NCBI RefSeq assembly: GCF_003151255.1
Contig: NZ_CP029481.1
Coordinates: 3,634,501 to 3,698,500, forward strand
Length of the DNA stretch: 64,000 bases
Direction of reading: 5' to 3'
Source of the DNA: Microvirga sp. 17 mud 1-3
GTDB taxonomy: Bacteria; Pseudomonadota; Alphaproteobacteria; Rhizobiales; Beijerinckiaceae
The position numbers were made by a program, and so were the translations under genes. The notes under the pieces were generated by a model. It had not been told where the DNA came from. It saw nothing but the letters and a program-made list of their open reading frames with translations, and made no database searches. Shown one piece after another: positions 8,437-16,102 of this stretch (its first letter is position 1; the number at the start of each line of letters is the position of its first letter).

Positions 8437-9984
8437 ATGCGTTATACAGTCATGAGTTCGTCCATCACGCCCTTCCCTCCCCTAAGACATCCCGAGCCGA
8501 CGCCTCCGGGTCCCCTGGACTACCGGCTGGAACGCGCCTTTGCGCGCATTGCCGACAGCGACCTGCGTAAGGGCAATGCCGTCGCGCTCCTGAAGGATGC
8601 CGGCGAGAATTATCCGGCCTGGCTCGAGGCGATCCGCGGCGCCCGCCAGGTCATTCACTTCGAGAACTTCATCATTGCGGACGACACCACCGGCCGCACC
8701 TTCGCCGAGGCCCTGATGGAGCGGGCCCAGGCCGGCGTGACGGTGCGAGTGCTCTACGACTGGCTCGGCTCGTCCTGGCGGGCCCTGCCGGGCTTCTGGA
8801 ACCGGCTGCGGCGGGCCGGCGTGGAGGTGCGGGTGTTCAATCCTCCGCGTTTGACGAATCCCTTCTGGATCCGCCGCAATCACCGCAAGGTCATCACGGT
8901 GGACGGCCGCAAGGGCTTCGTGGCGGGCCTGTGCGTCTCGAATGCCTGGGAGGGCTCGGACGGGGCCGAACCCTGGCGGGACACGGGCCTGATGCTGGAG
9001 GGCCCCGTGGTGGCCGATCTCGATGCCGCCTTCGCGGACAGCTGGGCGCGGGCCGGCACGCCCATCGACCGGGGCGAGCGCAGCGGCCTTCCGGCTATCC
9101 CAGAGGCCGGCACGGTGGCCGCGCGGGTGATCTGCGGCCGGCCGGGCATGTTCCGGACCTATCGGTTCGACCAGTTCGTCGCCGCGACGGCCCAACGCAA
9201 TCTCTGGCTGACGGACGCCTATTTCGTTCCCACCACCTCCTATGTCCAGGCGCTGGCGGAGGCCGCGCGGGACGGGGTGGATGTGCGGCTTCTCGTGCCG
9301 GGCACGAGCGACGTGACATGGCTGCAGCCGGTCGTCCGAGCCGGCTATCGCTCCCTCGTGGAGGCCGGAATCCGCATCTTCGAATGGAAAGGCACCATGC
9401 TCCATGCCAAGACCGCCGTGGCGGACGGGCGCTGGGCGCGGGTGGGCTCGACCAATCTCAACCTAGCGAGCTGGGCCACCAACTGGGAGCTCGACGTGGT
9501 GCTGGAGGACCGCGGCTTCGCCGAGGCCATGGAGGAGATGTATCTCAAGGACCTCACCAACGCGACCGAGATCGTCCCGGGCCTCCTGACCCGCCGCCGG
9601 CAGACCCAGAAGATGCGCTCCCGCCGCCTGCACCGCCCCCGGAAGGGCGATGTGCGGCGGCTGGCCGCCGGGGCCCTGGCTCTGGGCAACAGCATCGGCA
9701 AGTCCGTGAATGCCCGCTCCCTCACGGCGACGGAGGCAAGCAGCATCGCGGTGATCGGCGGTGCCCTGCTGGTGCTGGCCGTGATCGTCGCCCTGTTCCC
9801 GACCCTGGTCGTGCTGCCGCTGGTGATCGGGCTCGCCTGGATCGGACTGGCGCTCATGACCCGGGCGCTGCGCCTGAAATGGCGTGTCCGGGCGCGCCGC
9901 CGGAAGCTGGAGCGCAGGCGGAGATTCGCGATCGCCCAGGAGGAAGAGGCCGCTGCCGACCGGGAGGCCCTCCGAGAGGAATGA
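8437..9984 (+). CDS. Phospholipase D-family cardiolipin synthase-like protein
   Basis: Transfers phosphatidyl groups; probably joins two phosphatidylglycerol molecules to make cardiolipin. It carries both HKD motifs: H149-K151-D156 (HRKVITVD) and H323-K325-D330 (HAKTAVAD), the second followed by VGSTNLN. Unlike ClsA it has no N-terminal membrane pair but ends in a hydrophobic region at about 433-480 followed by a highly basic tail, which should hold it on the inner membrane. At 515 residues it resembles ClsB-type enzymes. Start is uncertain: ATG at 8437 or 8452, neither with a good ribosome site. It is the first gene of the island separating pal from tolB. Confidence 0.85.
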   Translation: MRYTVMSSSITPFPPLRHPEPTPPGPLDYRLERAFARIADSDLRKGNAVALLKDAGENYPAWLEAIRGARQVIHFENFIIADDTTGRTFAEALMERAQAGVTVRVLYDWLGSSWRALPGFWNRLRRAGVEVRVFNPPRLTNPFWIRRNHRKVITVDGRKGFVAGLCVSNAWEGSDGAEPWRDTGLMLEGPVVADLDAAFADSWARAGTPIDRGERSGLPAIPEAGTVAARVICGRPGMFRTYRFDQFVAATAQRNLWLTDAYFVPTTSYVQALAEAARDGVDVRLLVPGTSDVTWLQPVVRAGYRSLVEAGIRIFEWKGTMLHAKTAVADGRWARVGSTNLNLASWATNWELDVVLEDRGFAEAMEEMYLKDLTNATEIVPGLLTRRRQTQKMRSRRLHRPRKGDVRRLAAGALALGNSIGKSVNARSLTATEASSIAVIGGALLVLAVIVALFPTLVVLPLVIGLAWIGLALMTRALRLKWRVRARRRKLERRRRFAIAQEEEAAADREALREE

Positions 9985-10070
9985 AACCCTCTGCCAAGCT
10001 TGAGCGTTGACTTGTTACCTAACGTTATGTCGGGCATGATGACGTGCCCGAAAGACCGAAGGAGGTCACC

Positions 10071-10688
10071 ATGGCAGGCGGTTCTTCACCATCCTACGGA
10101 TCCTTCGACCGCGCCGAGGCGATGAGTGCCCTTTTGGCGCAGAACTGGTGGGCGGTCGCCCTGCGCGGCGTCTTCGCCATCATCTTCGCGCTGATCGCCC
10201 TGTTCGTGCCCGGGGCGACGATCCTGTCCCTTGTGCTGTTCTTCTCTGCCTACATGCTGGTGGACGGCGTCATCACCATCGTGGCGGCCGTGCGGGCGGC
10301 CTCGCAGCACCAGCGCTGGGGCCTGCTCGTCTTCGAGGGGATCGTCGACATCGCGGTCGGTGTCATCGCGTTCCTCTGGCCAGGCCTGACAGTGGTGTTC
10401 TTCGTCACCCTCATGGCTGTGTGGTCGCTGATCACGGGCATTCTCGAAATCGTGGCCGCCTTCAAGCTGAACCCGGCCTATGGACGCGGCTGGCTGATCT
10501 TCAGCGGGATCGTGTCGATCCTGTTCGGTATCGCGCTGCTCGTCGCTCCGCTTCTCGGCGCCGTGGTGCTGACCTGGTGGCTCGGCGCCTACGCGATGGT
10601 CTTCGGCATCACGCTGCTCGTCCTCGCCTTCAAGCTGCGGAGCCGCAAGGACGATACACCCGCCGCCGCCATGCCGCGCGGGGCCTGA
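10071..10688 (+). CDS. HdeD-family membrane protein
   Basis: A 205-residue integral membrane protein with six predicted helices, starting at about residue 25 (NWWAVALRGVFAIIFALIAL), arranged as three similar hairpins as in the DUF308/HdeD family. HdeD of E. coli contributes to acid resistance at high cell density; function here is unproven. The start at 10071 is decided by an ideal AAGGAGGT five bases upstream; an earlier codon at 10044 has none. It follows the phospholipase D gene by 86 bp on the same strand. A GC-rich terminator overlaps the end of the convergent TetR gene. Confidence 0.85.
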   Translation: MAGGSSPSYGSFDRAEAMSALLAQNWWAVALRGVFAIIFALIALFVPGATILSLVLFFSAYMLVDGVITIVAAVRAASQHQRWGLLVFEGIVDIAVGVIAFLWPGLTVVFFVTLMAVWSLITGILEIVAAFKLNPAYGRGWLIFSGIVSILFGIALLVAPLLGAVVLTWWLGAYAMVFGITLLVLAFKLRSRKDDTPAAAMPRGA

Positions 10689-10717
10689 AGAGGTCCACCA
10701 CCGGACTCATGACATAG

Positions 10718-10744
10718 GGCCGTCGCCTCAGGCGGCGGCCTTTC
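10718..10744 (+). terminator. Terminator of the HdeD-like gene
   Basis: GGCCGTCGCC pairs with GGCGGCGGCC (one wobble) around a TCA loop, followed by TTT. It covers the stop and last codons of the convergent TetR gene. Confidence 0.6.
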
Positions 10745-11354
10745 CGGTCATCATCTGCCCGAGAAGAGCGGCACACACCCGCAAGGGCTCTGCGCTCTGG
10801 CCCGCCTTCGCCATGGCCATCGCGCCCGAATAGGCCGCGACCACGAAGGTCGCGAAGGCCTCGGCCTCGAGGTGGGCAAACCGGCCTGCCTCCTGATCGG
10901 CCCGGATCCTTTCCGCAATCGCGTGACGCCAGCGCCCGAAGATGTCGTCGATCTCCGCCTGAAAATCCGCATCCTGCCGGGACAGCTCAAGGGCGAGGTT
11001 GTTGAGCGGGCAACCCGATACCGCCCCCTTCCCGTCCAGCTCCGCCGCGATGGCCGCAAAGACGCTTTGGATGCCCTCCGCCGCATCCGGTGCCGCGCGG
11101 ACAGGCGCGATCCAGGTCTCCTCGACCGCATCGGCCACCCGGTCCCGCAGGACCGCGAGGCCGAGATCCTTCTTGGTCGGGAAATGATGGGACAGAGCCC
11201 CGCCCGTGGCCCCGGCCTCCCGTTTCAGATCGTGCACCGAGGTGGCGTTGTAGCCCTGCGCCGTGAAGGCCGCGAAAGCTACATCGAGCAGCCGCTGCCG
11301 CATCCCTTCCGGATCGTTCGTCCGCTTCCGCCGCTCGGAATCCCGTCTCGTCAT
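10728..11354 (-). CDS. TetR/AcrR-family transcriptional repressor
   Basis: DNA-binding repressor of 208 residues. The N-terminal helix-turn-helix at about 26-64 (AFTAQGYNATSVHDLKREAG, then ALSHHFPTKKDL) is typical of TetR; the C-terminal ligand domain resembles the TetR_C_11/LmrA-YxaF type, with a GCPLNNLALELS stretch. The ATG at 11354 has GGGGAGG close upstream. It is divergent from a NIPSNAP gene, with a 100-bp gap holding a perfect 21-bp inverted repeat made of two operator-like palindromes. That layout strongly suggests it represses itself and the NIPSNAP gene until a small molecule binds. The inducer is unknown. Confidence 0.9.
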   Translation of the reverse strand: MTRRDSERRKRTNDPEGMRQRLLDVAFAAFTAQGYNATSVHDLKREAGATGGALSHHFPTKKDLGLAVLRDRVADAVEETWIAPVRAAPDAAEGIQSVFAAIAAELDGKGAVSGCPLNNLALELSRQDADFQAEIDDIFGRWRHAIAERIRADQEAGRFAHLEAEAFATFVVAAYSGAMAMAKAGQSAEPLRVCAALLGQMMTGKAAA

Positions 11355-11374
11355 CCTGTCCTCCCCGTCCGAGA

Positions 11375-11403
11375 AAGATAGCAGGTTGACAAAACAGGAC
11401 AAG
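11375..11403 (-). promoter_or_regulatory. Candidate promoter of the TetR gene
   Basis: On the minus strand TTGTCC (11403-11398) and TATCTT (11380-11375) are spaced by 17 bp. The -35 lies inside the first operator palindrome. Confidence 0.45.
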
Positions 11404-11414
11404 CGTCCTGTATT
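11386..11414 (+). promoter_or_regulatory. Candidate promoter of the NIPSNAP gene
   Basis: A perfect -35 TTGACA (11386-11391) is followed after 17 bp by TGTATT (11409-11414). The spacer is filled by the first operator palindrome, so a bound repressor would block it. Confidence 0.5.
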
Positions 11415-11440
11415 TGCAAACAGGACGCTTGTCCTGTTTT
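11391..11440. promoter_or_regulatory. Double operator: perfect 21-bp inverted repeat between TetR and NIPSNAP genes
   Basis: Left arm 11391-11411 and right arm 11420-11440 are exact reverse complements, separated by eight bases. Each arm is itself a palindrome (ACAGGAC, four bases, GTCCTGT). The two 18-bp palindromes are centred 26 bp apart, 11402/11403 and 11428/11429, and so lie on one face or nearly so. This is a textbook arrangement for two TetR-type dimers controlling both divergent genes. Confidence 0.85.
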
Positions 11441-11454
11441 ATGGGGGAACTTCA

Positions 11455-12216
11455 ATGTCGGCACAGGTCATGGATCGGATGAAGACGGAGGACACAGGCG
11501 GCCCGGTGGTCGAGCTGCGGCGATACCGGCTGCGGCCGGGCGCACGGGAGGACCTGATCGGCCTGTTCGAGGAGGCTTTCATCGAGCCGCAGGAGGCAGC
11601 CGGCATGCAGGTGATCGGCCAGTTCCGCGACCCCGATGATCCGGACGCCTTCGTGTGGCTGCGGGGATTTGCCGACATGGAGACCCGGGCCCGGGCGCTC
11701 GCGGATTTCTATGGGGGCCCCGTCTGGGCCGCTCACCGGGATCGGGCCAACGGCACCATGGTGAACTCGGACAACGTGCTGCTCCTGCGCCCTGCCCTGC
11801 CGGGCGGCGGCTTCGCGCTGCCGCATCGCCTTGATGACGATGCGGCCGGGCAGCGGTCCGGCCTGGTCGTCGCGACCACCTGCTCGCTCGCTCCGCACAC
11901 GGATACGGATTTCTCCGCCTTCTTCGAAGCAAGCGTCAGGCCCGCCCTGACGGCGGCGGGCGCCCGGGTTCTCGCGACCTTCGTGACCGAGCGGAGCCCC
12001 AACACCTTCCCGCGCCTGCCGGTCCGGGAGGGCGAGACCGTCTTCGTCTGGTTTTCAGGGTTCGCCGACGAGGCGGCTTACAATCGTCATCGCGCGGACC
12101 TCGCCCGCTCGCAGGCGTGGACTGCCGAGGCATGGCCGGAAATCGAGCGCCGCACTTGGCGGCCGAGTGAAGTCACCCGCCTCGTCCCGACCGCCCGCTC
12201 CCTGTTGCGAGGCTGA
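11455..12216 (+). CDS. NIPSNAP-family protein with two tandem domains
   Basis: A 253-residue cytosolic protein of unknown reaction. The first NIPSNAP (ferredoxin-like dimeric alpha/beta barrel) domain spans about 17-105 (VVELRRYRLRPGAREDLIGL, VWLRGFADMETRARAL) and a second, more divergent copy about 128-225 (FVWFSGFADEAAYNRHRADL). The ATG at 11455 has a GGGGGAA stretch seven bases upstream. Expression is probably controlled by the divergent TetR through the double operator. A degraded second copy of this gene's last 22 codons lies at 13020-13085, beyond the RTX gene, so the locus once held a paralogue. NIPSNAP enzymes elsewhere are small oxygenase- or lyase-like proteins; none can be named here. 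Confidence 0.82.
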   Translation: MSAQVMDRMKTEDTGGPVVELRRYRLRPGAREDLIGLFEEAFIEPQEAAGMQVIGQFRDPDDPDAFVWLRGFADMETRARALADFYGGPVWAAHRDRANGTMVNSDNVLLLRPALPGGGFALPHRLDDDAAGQRSGLVVATTCSLAPHTDTDFSAFFEASVRPALTAAGARVLATFVTERSPNTFPRLPVREGETVFVWFSGFADEAAYNRHRADLARSQAWTAEAWPEIERRTWRPSEVTRLVPTARSLLRG

Positions 12217-12280
12217 GCCCCGTTCGTGGGAACGAGGCCCTGGCCAGGGGAAAGGGCTAGAACCCGCCCTTTGCGGTTAT

Positions 12281-12952
12281 TCAGATCCCGACGAAATCTG
12301 CGTATGTCATCGCGGATTTCGTCACATTATACGCGAAGATGCGCGCGCCTTGCGCACCATTGCCGTCAGGATCGTAGGAGATTGCCCCTGTTGCCTGATT
12401 ATAGATGATGCGGTCATCCGCCTCGCTCGCTTGTGACCCAAGTTGGAAAGCGCCGCTGGACAGCGTCCCTTTTTGCACCGCCTCGAAGAAGCCGCGGTCA
12501 AGCATGATCGTGTCGTCAGAGGCCTTGAAATCCATGATTTTGTCCGGCCTTCCCTGCTCGAATTCGAAGATAAACTTGTCGCGGCCGGGCCCTCCGTAGA
12601 GGGTATTCAAGCCCTCATGACCTGCGAGCCTGTCATTGCCGGCTCCGCCATAAAGAATGTCGTTCCCGATCTCGCCGATCAGTTCGTCGTTCCCCGTCCC
12701 GCCGTCGAGAATGTCGTTTCCGCTCCCGCCGGTCAGGGTATCGTTTCCGGCATTGCCGTATAGGCGATCATTGCCGCGGTCGTCGAAAATAGTGTCATTT
12801 CCGCCAAGACCGGAGATCACGTCGTTGCCCTTTGTCCCCTCAAGATCATCAGAGCGGCTGGTCCCCGCAATTCTCTTCGCGAGCATGAATCCCAGATCAT
12901 GGGCGCTCGCCGCCGATGCCTCCTGCCAGCCCCGTTCAATCAGCCCCATCAT
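12281..12952 (-). CDS. RTX calcium-binding repeat protein
   Basis: A 223-residue acidic protein. Residues 41-126 are about nine consecutive GGxGxDxUx nonapeptides (GLGGNDTIF, GNAGNDTLT, GGSGNDILD, GGTGNDELI), which form a calcium-filled beta-roll. Before and after there is no recognised enzyme domain. The start at 12952 has AGGAG six bases upstream; the frame is open a little further. RTX proteins usually leave by a type I secretion system with an uncleaved C-terminal signal, but no such exporter is in the window. Base composition is visibly lower in G+C than its neighbours, and a truncated NIPSNAP copy borders it, suggesting recent arrival. Confidence 0.88.
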   Translation of the reverse strand: MMGLIERGWQEASAASAHDLGFMLAKRIAGTSRSDDLEGTKGNDVISGLGGNDTIFDDRGNDRLYGNAGNDTLTGGSGNDILDGGTGNDELIGEIGNDILYGGAGNDRLAGHEGLNTLYGGPGRDKFIFEFEQGRPDKIMDFKASDDTIMLDRGFFEAVQKGTLSSGAFQLGSQASEADDRIIYNQATGAISYDPDGNGAQGARIFAYNVTKSAMTYADFVGI

Positions 12953-13019
12953 TTCATTCTCCTCGAATAATGGACGAAGAAATGATTGATATATTATATC
13001 AGACGAGGATGTAAGACTT

Positions 13020-13085
13020 CGCACTTCGCGGCCGAACGAGGTCTCGCGCCTCGTCCCGACCGCCCGCTCCTTGTTGCGCGACTGA
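13020..13085 (+). pseudogene. Remnant 3' end of a second NIPSNAP gene
   Basis: Read in frame this stretch gives RTSRPNEVSRLVPTARSLLR plus Asp and a stop. It matches the last 22 codons of the intact gene at 12151-12216 (RTWRPSEVTRLVPTARSLLR plus Gly and stop), and the bases agree at most positions. Nothing upstream of 13020 resembles the gene, so it is a truncated copy left beside the RTX gene. Confidence 0.8.
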
Positions 13086-13095
13086 GCCCCAAACG

Positions 13096-13121
13096 AAAAG
13101 GGCGCCCGAAGGCGCCCTTTT
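13096..13121 (-). terminator. Strong terminator of tolB
   Basis: An 11-bp perfect stem (AAAAGGGCGCC with GGCGCCCTTTT) closes a UUCG tetraloop on the minus strand and ends in T residues, five bases after the tolB stop. It also reads as a terminator on the plus strand. Confidence 0.92.
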
Positions 13122-13126
13122 GCGTG

Positions 13127-14461
13127 TCAGTTCTGGGCCCGGTTCTCGCTCAGGAGCGGGGACCAGGTCGGGTCCGACGCATAGGAGGGGGTCTGTATCG
13201 GCTGCTCGACCCGGCCCGTGATGTCGACCATGTAGAGCTTGCCGCCCGCCTGCCCGCCGGGATCGCGGAAGAACAGGATGTACTGGCCGTTCGGCGCCCA
13301 GGTGGGGCTCTCGTTGTGGAAGCCTTCCGTCAGGATACGCTCGCCTGAGCCGTCGGGCTTCATGATGCCGATGGAGAAGCCGCCGGCGCGGCGCTTGGTG
13401 AAGGCGATGTAATCACCCCGGGGCGACCAGGCCGGCTGCGAATAGGAGCCGTCCCCGAACGAGATGCGGCGCTGGTTCGAGCCGTCCGCGTTCATGGCGT
13501 AGATCTGCTGCTGCCCGCCCCGGTCGCTCTCGAACACGATCTGCGAGCCGTCCGGCGAGAAGGACGGGGACGTGTCGATGGCGGCCGTGGAGGTGAGCCG
13601 CGTGGTGGCGCGAGAATTCAGGTCCATCATGAAGATGTTGGCGTTGCCGCCCTGCTGCAGGCTCATGACGATCCGCTGGCCGTCCGGCGAGAAGCGCGGG
13701 CTCGAGGTCATGTCCGGGAAGTTGCCGACCACCTGGCGGGAGCCGGTCTCCAGGTTGATCACCTGCACCCGCGGCTGCTGGCCCTCGACCTGGGACATGT
13801 AGGTGATGTCCTGGGAGGCCGGCGAATAGCGCGGCGTCACCACGAGGTTGTCGCCCTGGGTCAGGAACCGGACATTGGCCCCGTCCTGGTCCATGATGGC
13901 GAGCCGCTTGCGGCGGTTCTCCTTCGGGCCGGACTCGTCCACGAACACGATGCGCGTGTCGAAGAAGCCGCCGAAGCCCGTGAGCTTGGAATAGACCGCG
14001 TCGGAAATGATGTGGCCGACCCGGCGCCAGAAATTGGGATCCGTCACATATTGCTGGCCGGTGAGCTGCTGACCCGTATCCACGTCCCAGAGGCGGAACT
14101 CGGCTTTCAGGCGGCCCGAGGGGTCGCGGGTTACGCGGCCCGTCACCAGGGCCTGGGCGCCCGCGAGCTTCCAGGCCTCGAAGCGCGGCGCCGTGTCGAA
14201 GGCCGGACGCTCCGGAAAGCGCGACCGGTCGAGGGGCGCAAAATAGCCCGAGCGCTGCAGGTTGCTGGAGATGATCCCCGAGACCCGCTGGCCGAGGTCA
14301 CCCTCGCCGGCGAAATCAGCGACCGCGATGGGCATGGGCTGGAACTGCCCGCCCGGCCCGACGCGGAAGCTCAGCTGCGCGAAGGCCGCGGGAGCAATGG
14401 CAAGCGTCGGCACAAGGAAGGCGAGCACGACGAGGAGACGGGAGACGAGGCGAGTGATCAT
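13127..14461 (-). CDS. tolB: Tol-Pal system periplasmic protein TolB
   Basis: Periplasmic protein that shuttles between Pal and TolA. The 444 residues start with a signal peptide ([20 protein letters not shown], cleavage after about 28), then an alpha/beta N-domain to about 165 and a six-bladed beta-propeller with repeated [11 protein letters not shown] / [12 protein letters not shown] / [11 protein letters not shown] blades. I use the ATG at 14461; a TTG five codons upstream is possible. It is 32 bp behind tolA. A strong terminator follows directly, so tolB closes this transcription unit and pal, normally next, is displaced. Confidence 0.97.
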   Translation of the reverse strand: MITRLVSRLLVVLAFLVPTLAIAPAAFAQLSFRVGPGGQFQPMPIAVADFAGEGDLGQRVSGIISSNLQRSGYFAPLDRSRFPERPAFDTAPRFEAWKLAGAQALVTGRVTRDPSGRLKAEFRLWDVDTGQQLTGQQYVTDPNFWRRVGHIISDAVYSKLTGFGGFFDTRIVFVDESGPKENRRKRLAIMDQDGANVRFLTQGDNLVVTPRYSPASQDITYMSQVEGQQPRVQVINLETGSRQVVGNFPDMTSSPRFSPDGQRIVMSLQQGGNANIFMMDLNSRATTRLTSTAAIDTSPSFSPDGSQIVFESDRGGQQQIYAMNADGSNQRRISFGDGSYSQPAWSPRGDYIAFTKRRAGGFSIGIMKPDGSGERILTEGFHNESPTWAPNGQYILFFRDPGGQAGGKLYMVDITGRVEQPIQTPSYASDPTWSPLLSENRAQN

Positions 14462-14493
14462 GAGGGCATGTCTCAAGCGGTGGGAACTTCAGA

Positions 14494-15618
14494 TCAGGTG
14501 GGAGTGAACTCGACGTTCAGGACCTTCCAATCGGAGTAGTAAGGGGCGAATTGGGCCGGAACACGGTAAGGCGCGCAGCGCCGAACGGCTCGCAGCGCCG
14601 CATCCGCAATGGCTCGGTCGGTGGATGCTCCGCCGCTCCTCATGACGGTCGGCTCGCTGGCCAGGGAACCGTCCTGGTTGAGGCGGATATCCAGGATCGG
14701 AGAGGCGGCATTGCCGGCGGAGGCACTGATCGGCGCGCTGTAGCACCGCTCCATCTGCTCACGCAGGAGTCCCATCAGGGAATCGCGCATGCTCGGGCTG
14801 AGCTTCGCGGCCGATCCCGTCGCGGTGCCGAGGGAGGCGGTCTTCTGGACCTCCGATCCAGTCGCGCCGGTGGATTGGTGCCGCTCTTTGTTCTCCAGGA
14901 ACTGCTTGAGGTCGCCCATGTCGAGCTTCTTGGCGAGCTGGGCCTCCTTGCGGGCCTTGGCCTCGGCCTCCGCCTTGGCCTTCGCTTCCGCGACCTTCTT
15001 GGCCTCGGCCGCCGCCTTGGCCTTGGCTTCGGCCTCGGCTTTCGCTTTCGCCTCTGCGAGCTTCTTGGCTTCGGCCTGGGCTTTGGCCTCGGCTTCCGCC
15101 TTGGCTTTCGCTTCGGCCTCGGCCTTTGCTTTCTCAGCGGCCTTGGCGCGCTCGATGGCTTCCGCCTCGGCCTTGGCCTCGGCGATCTTCTTCTCTTCCT
15201 CGAGCGCCTTGGCCTTCGCCTCTGCCTCGGCCTGCGTGGGCTTGGGCGGAGGAGGCGGCGGCGGAGGCTGAGCCGCGACCGGCTCCTCCTTCTCGGCCAC
15301 CTTCATCTCTTCGGGGCGCTTGGGCGGGGCCGGCGCGTCGCGCTTGTCCTCGCCGGGATCGCGCAGTTCGGCCTTGTCGGCCACGCGCTCGGCCCGGGGC
15401 TTAGGATCCGGCAGGACCGCCTTCGCGGTCTTCTCGCCCTTGGTGATCTGGGAGAACTGGTTGTCCGTGATGACCTCGACCGGGATGCCTTCCTGCGCCT
15501 CGGGGAATTCGCTGGCGACGGACAGGCCGGCGAGCGCCGCGACCAGGAGCACCGCATGCGTGGTGCCCGAGACCCACAGGCCCGGCTCGGAGGTGTTGAA
15601 TTTGAGCTTCAACGCCAC
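14494..15618 (-). CDS. tolA: TolA-like cell-envelope protein
   Basis: Inner-membrane protein that spans the periplasm and transmits the TolQR proton-driven force to TolB/Pal. It starts at a GTG with an AGGAAGAGGGG stretch upstream. A single membrane anchor lies at about 18-37 (GTTHAVLLVAALAGLSVASE). Residues 125-230 are an Ala/Lys/Glu-rich helical rod made of AEAKAKAEAEAKA-like heptads, preceded by a Pro8 spacer. The last 100 residues form a TonB-C-like domain (LDIRLNQDGSLASEPTV). The repeat-rich middle makes long false frames on the other strand. 374 residues is normal for the family in Rhizobiales. Confidence 0.93.
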   Translation of the reverse strand: MALKLKFNTSEPGLWVSGTTHAVLLVAALAGLSVASEFPEAQEGIPVEVITDNQFSQITKGEKTAKAVLPDPKPRAERVADKAELRDPGEDKRDAPAPPKRPEEMKVAEKEEPVAAQPPPPPPPPKPTQAEAEAKAKALEEEKKIAEAKAEAEAIERAKAAEKAKAEAEAKAKAEAEAKAQAEAKKLAEAKAKAEAEAKAKAAAEAKKVAEAKAKAEAEAKARKEAQLAKKLDMGDLKQFLENKERHQSTGATGSEVQKTASLGTATGSAAKLSPSMRDSLMGLLREQMERCYSAPISASAGNAASPILDIRLNQDGSLASEPTVMRSGGASTDRAIADAALRAVRRCAPYRVPAQFAPYYSDWKVLNVEFTPT

Positions 15619-15643
15619 GGTCTCGCCCCTCTTCCTGTCCGGC

Positions 15644-16090
15644 TCAGCGCTGGTCCGGTTCCGTGACGAGGGCGACGCGCTTGTAGCCTGCCCCGGTCAC
15701 GATGGACATGACCTGTGCGACACGGCCGTAATCGACCTTCTTGTCGCCGCGCACGAAGATGCGCTCGTCGAGACCGCCCTTGGCGACCTCGCTCAGCTTG
15801 CCGACGATGGCGTCGTCCGCGAGCTCCGCATCGCCCATGAAGACCTGGCCGGTCGCCTTGATCGACAGGGTCACGGGCTTGGCGTCCATGTTGAGGGGCG
15901 CCGCCTTGGTCTGCGGAAGATCGAGGGGAACGCCCGCCGTCATCATCGGCGCCGCCACCATGAAGATGATAAGCAGCACCAGCATGACGTCGATGAACGG
16001 CGTCATGTTGATCTCGTTCATGGCGCCGCCGCGATGGGCGCGCCGCCGGCGACGGGAGCCTCCCTTGGCCATGCCTGCCATCGATGCCAT
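15644..16090 (-). CDS. tolR: Tol-Pal system protein TolR
   Basis: ExbD/TolR proton-channel partner, 148 residues. After a basic, Arg-rich cytosolic tail (SRRRRRAHR, residues 12-20), the single membrane helix at about 33-52 carries the essential Asp34 in MTPFIDVMLVLLIIFMV. The periplasmic domain follows (PVTLSIKATGQVFMGDAELA). The start at 16090 has GGGGGAA five bases upstream. It lies between tolQ and tolA with short gaps on both sides, the conserved tolQRA order. Confidence 0.97.
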   Translation of the reverse strand: MASMAGMAKGGSRRRRRAHRGGAMNEINMTPFIDVMLVLLIIFMVAAPMMTAGVPLDLPQTKAAPLNMDAKPVTLSIKATGQVFMGDAELADDAIVGKLSEVAKGGLDERIFVRGDKKVDYGRVAQVMSIVTGAGYKRVALVTEPDQR

Positions 16091-16102
16091 TCCGGTTCCC
16101 CC

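Noticed and set aside
12281..12952. CRISPR-like short repeats in the RTX gene
   Set aside because: The periodic DNA is the coding of nonapeptide GGxGxDxUx repeats with no constant-length repeat/spacer pattern.
14551..15666. Leu/Gly-rich open frame opposite tolA
   Set aside because: Produced by the Ala/Lys/Glu repeat codons of TolA read backwards; not a membrane protein gene.
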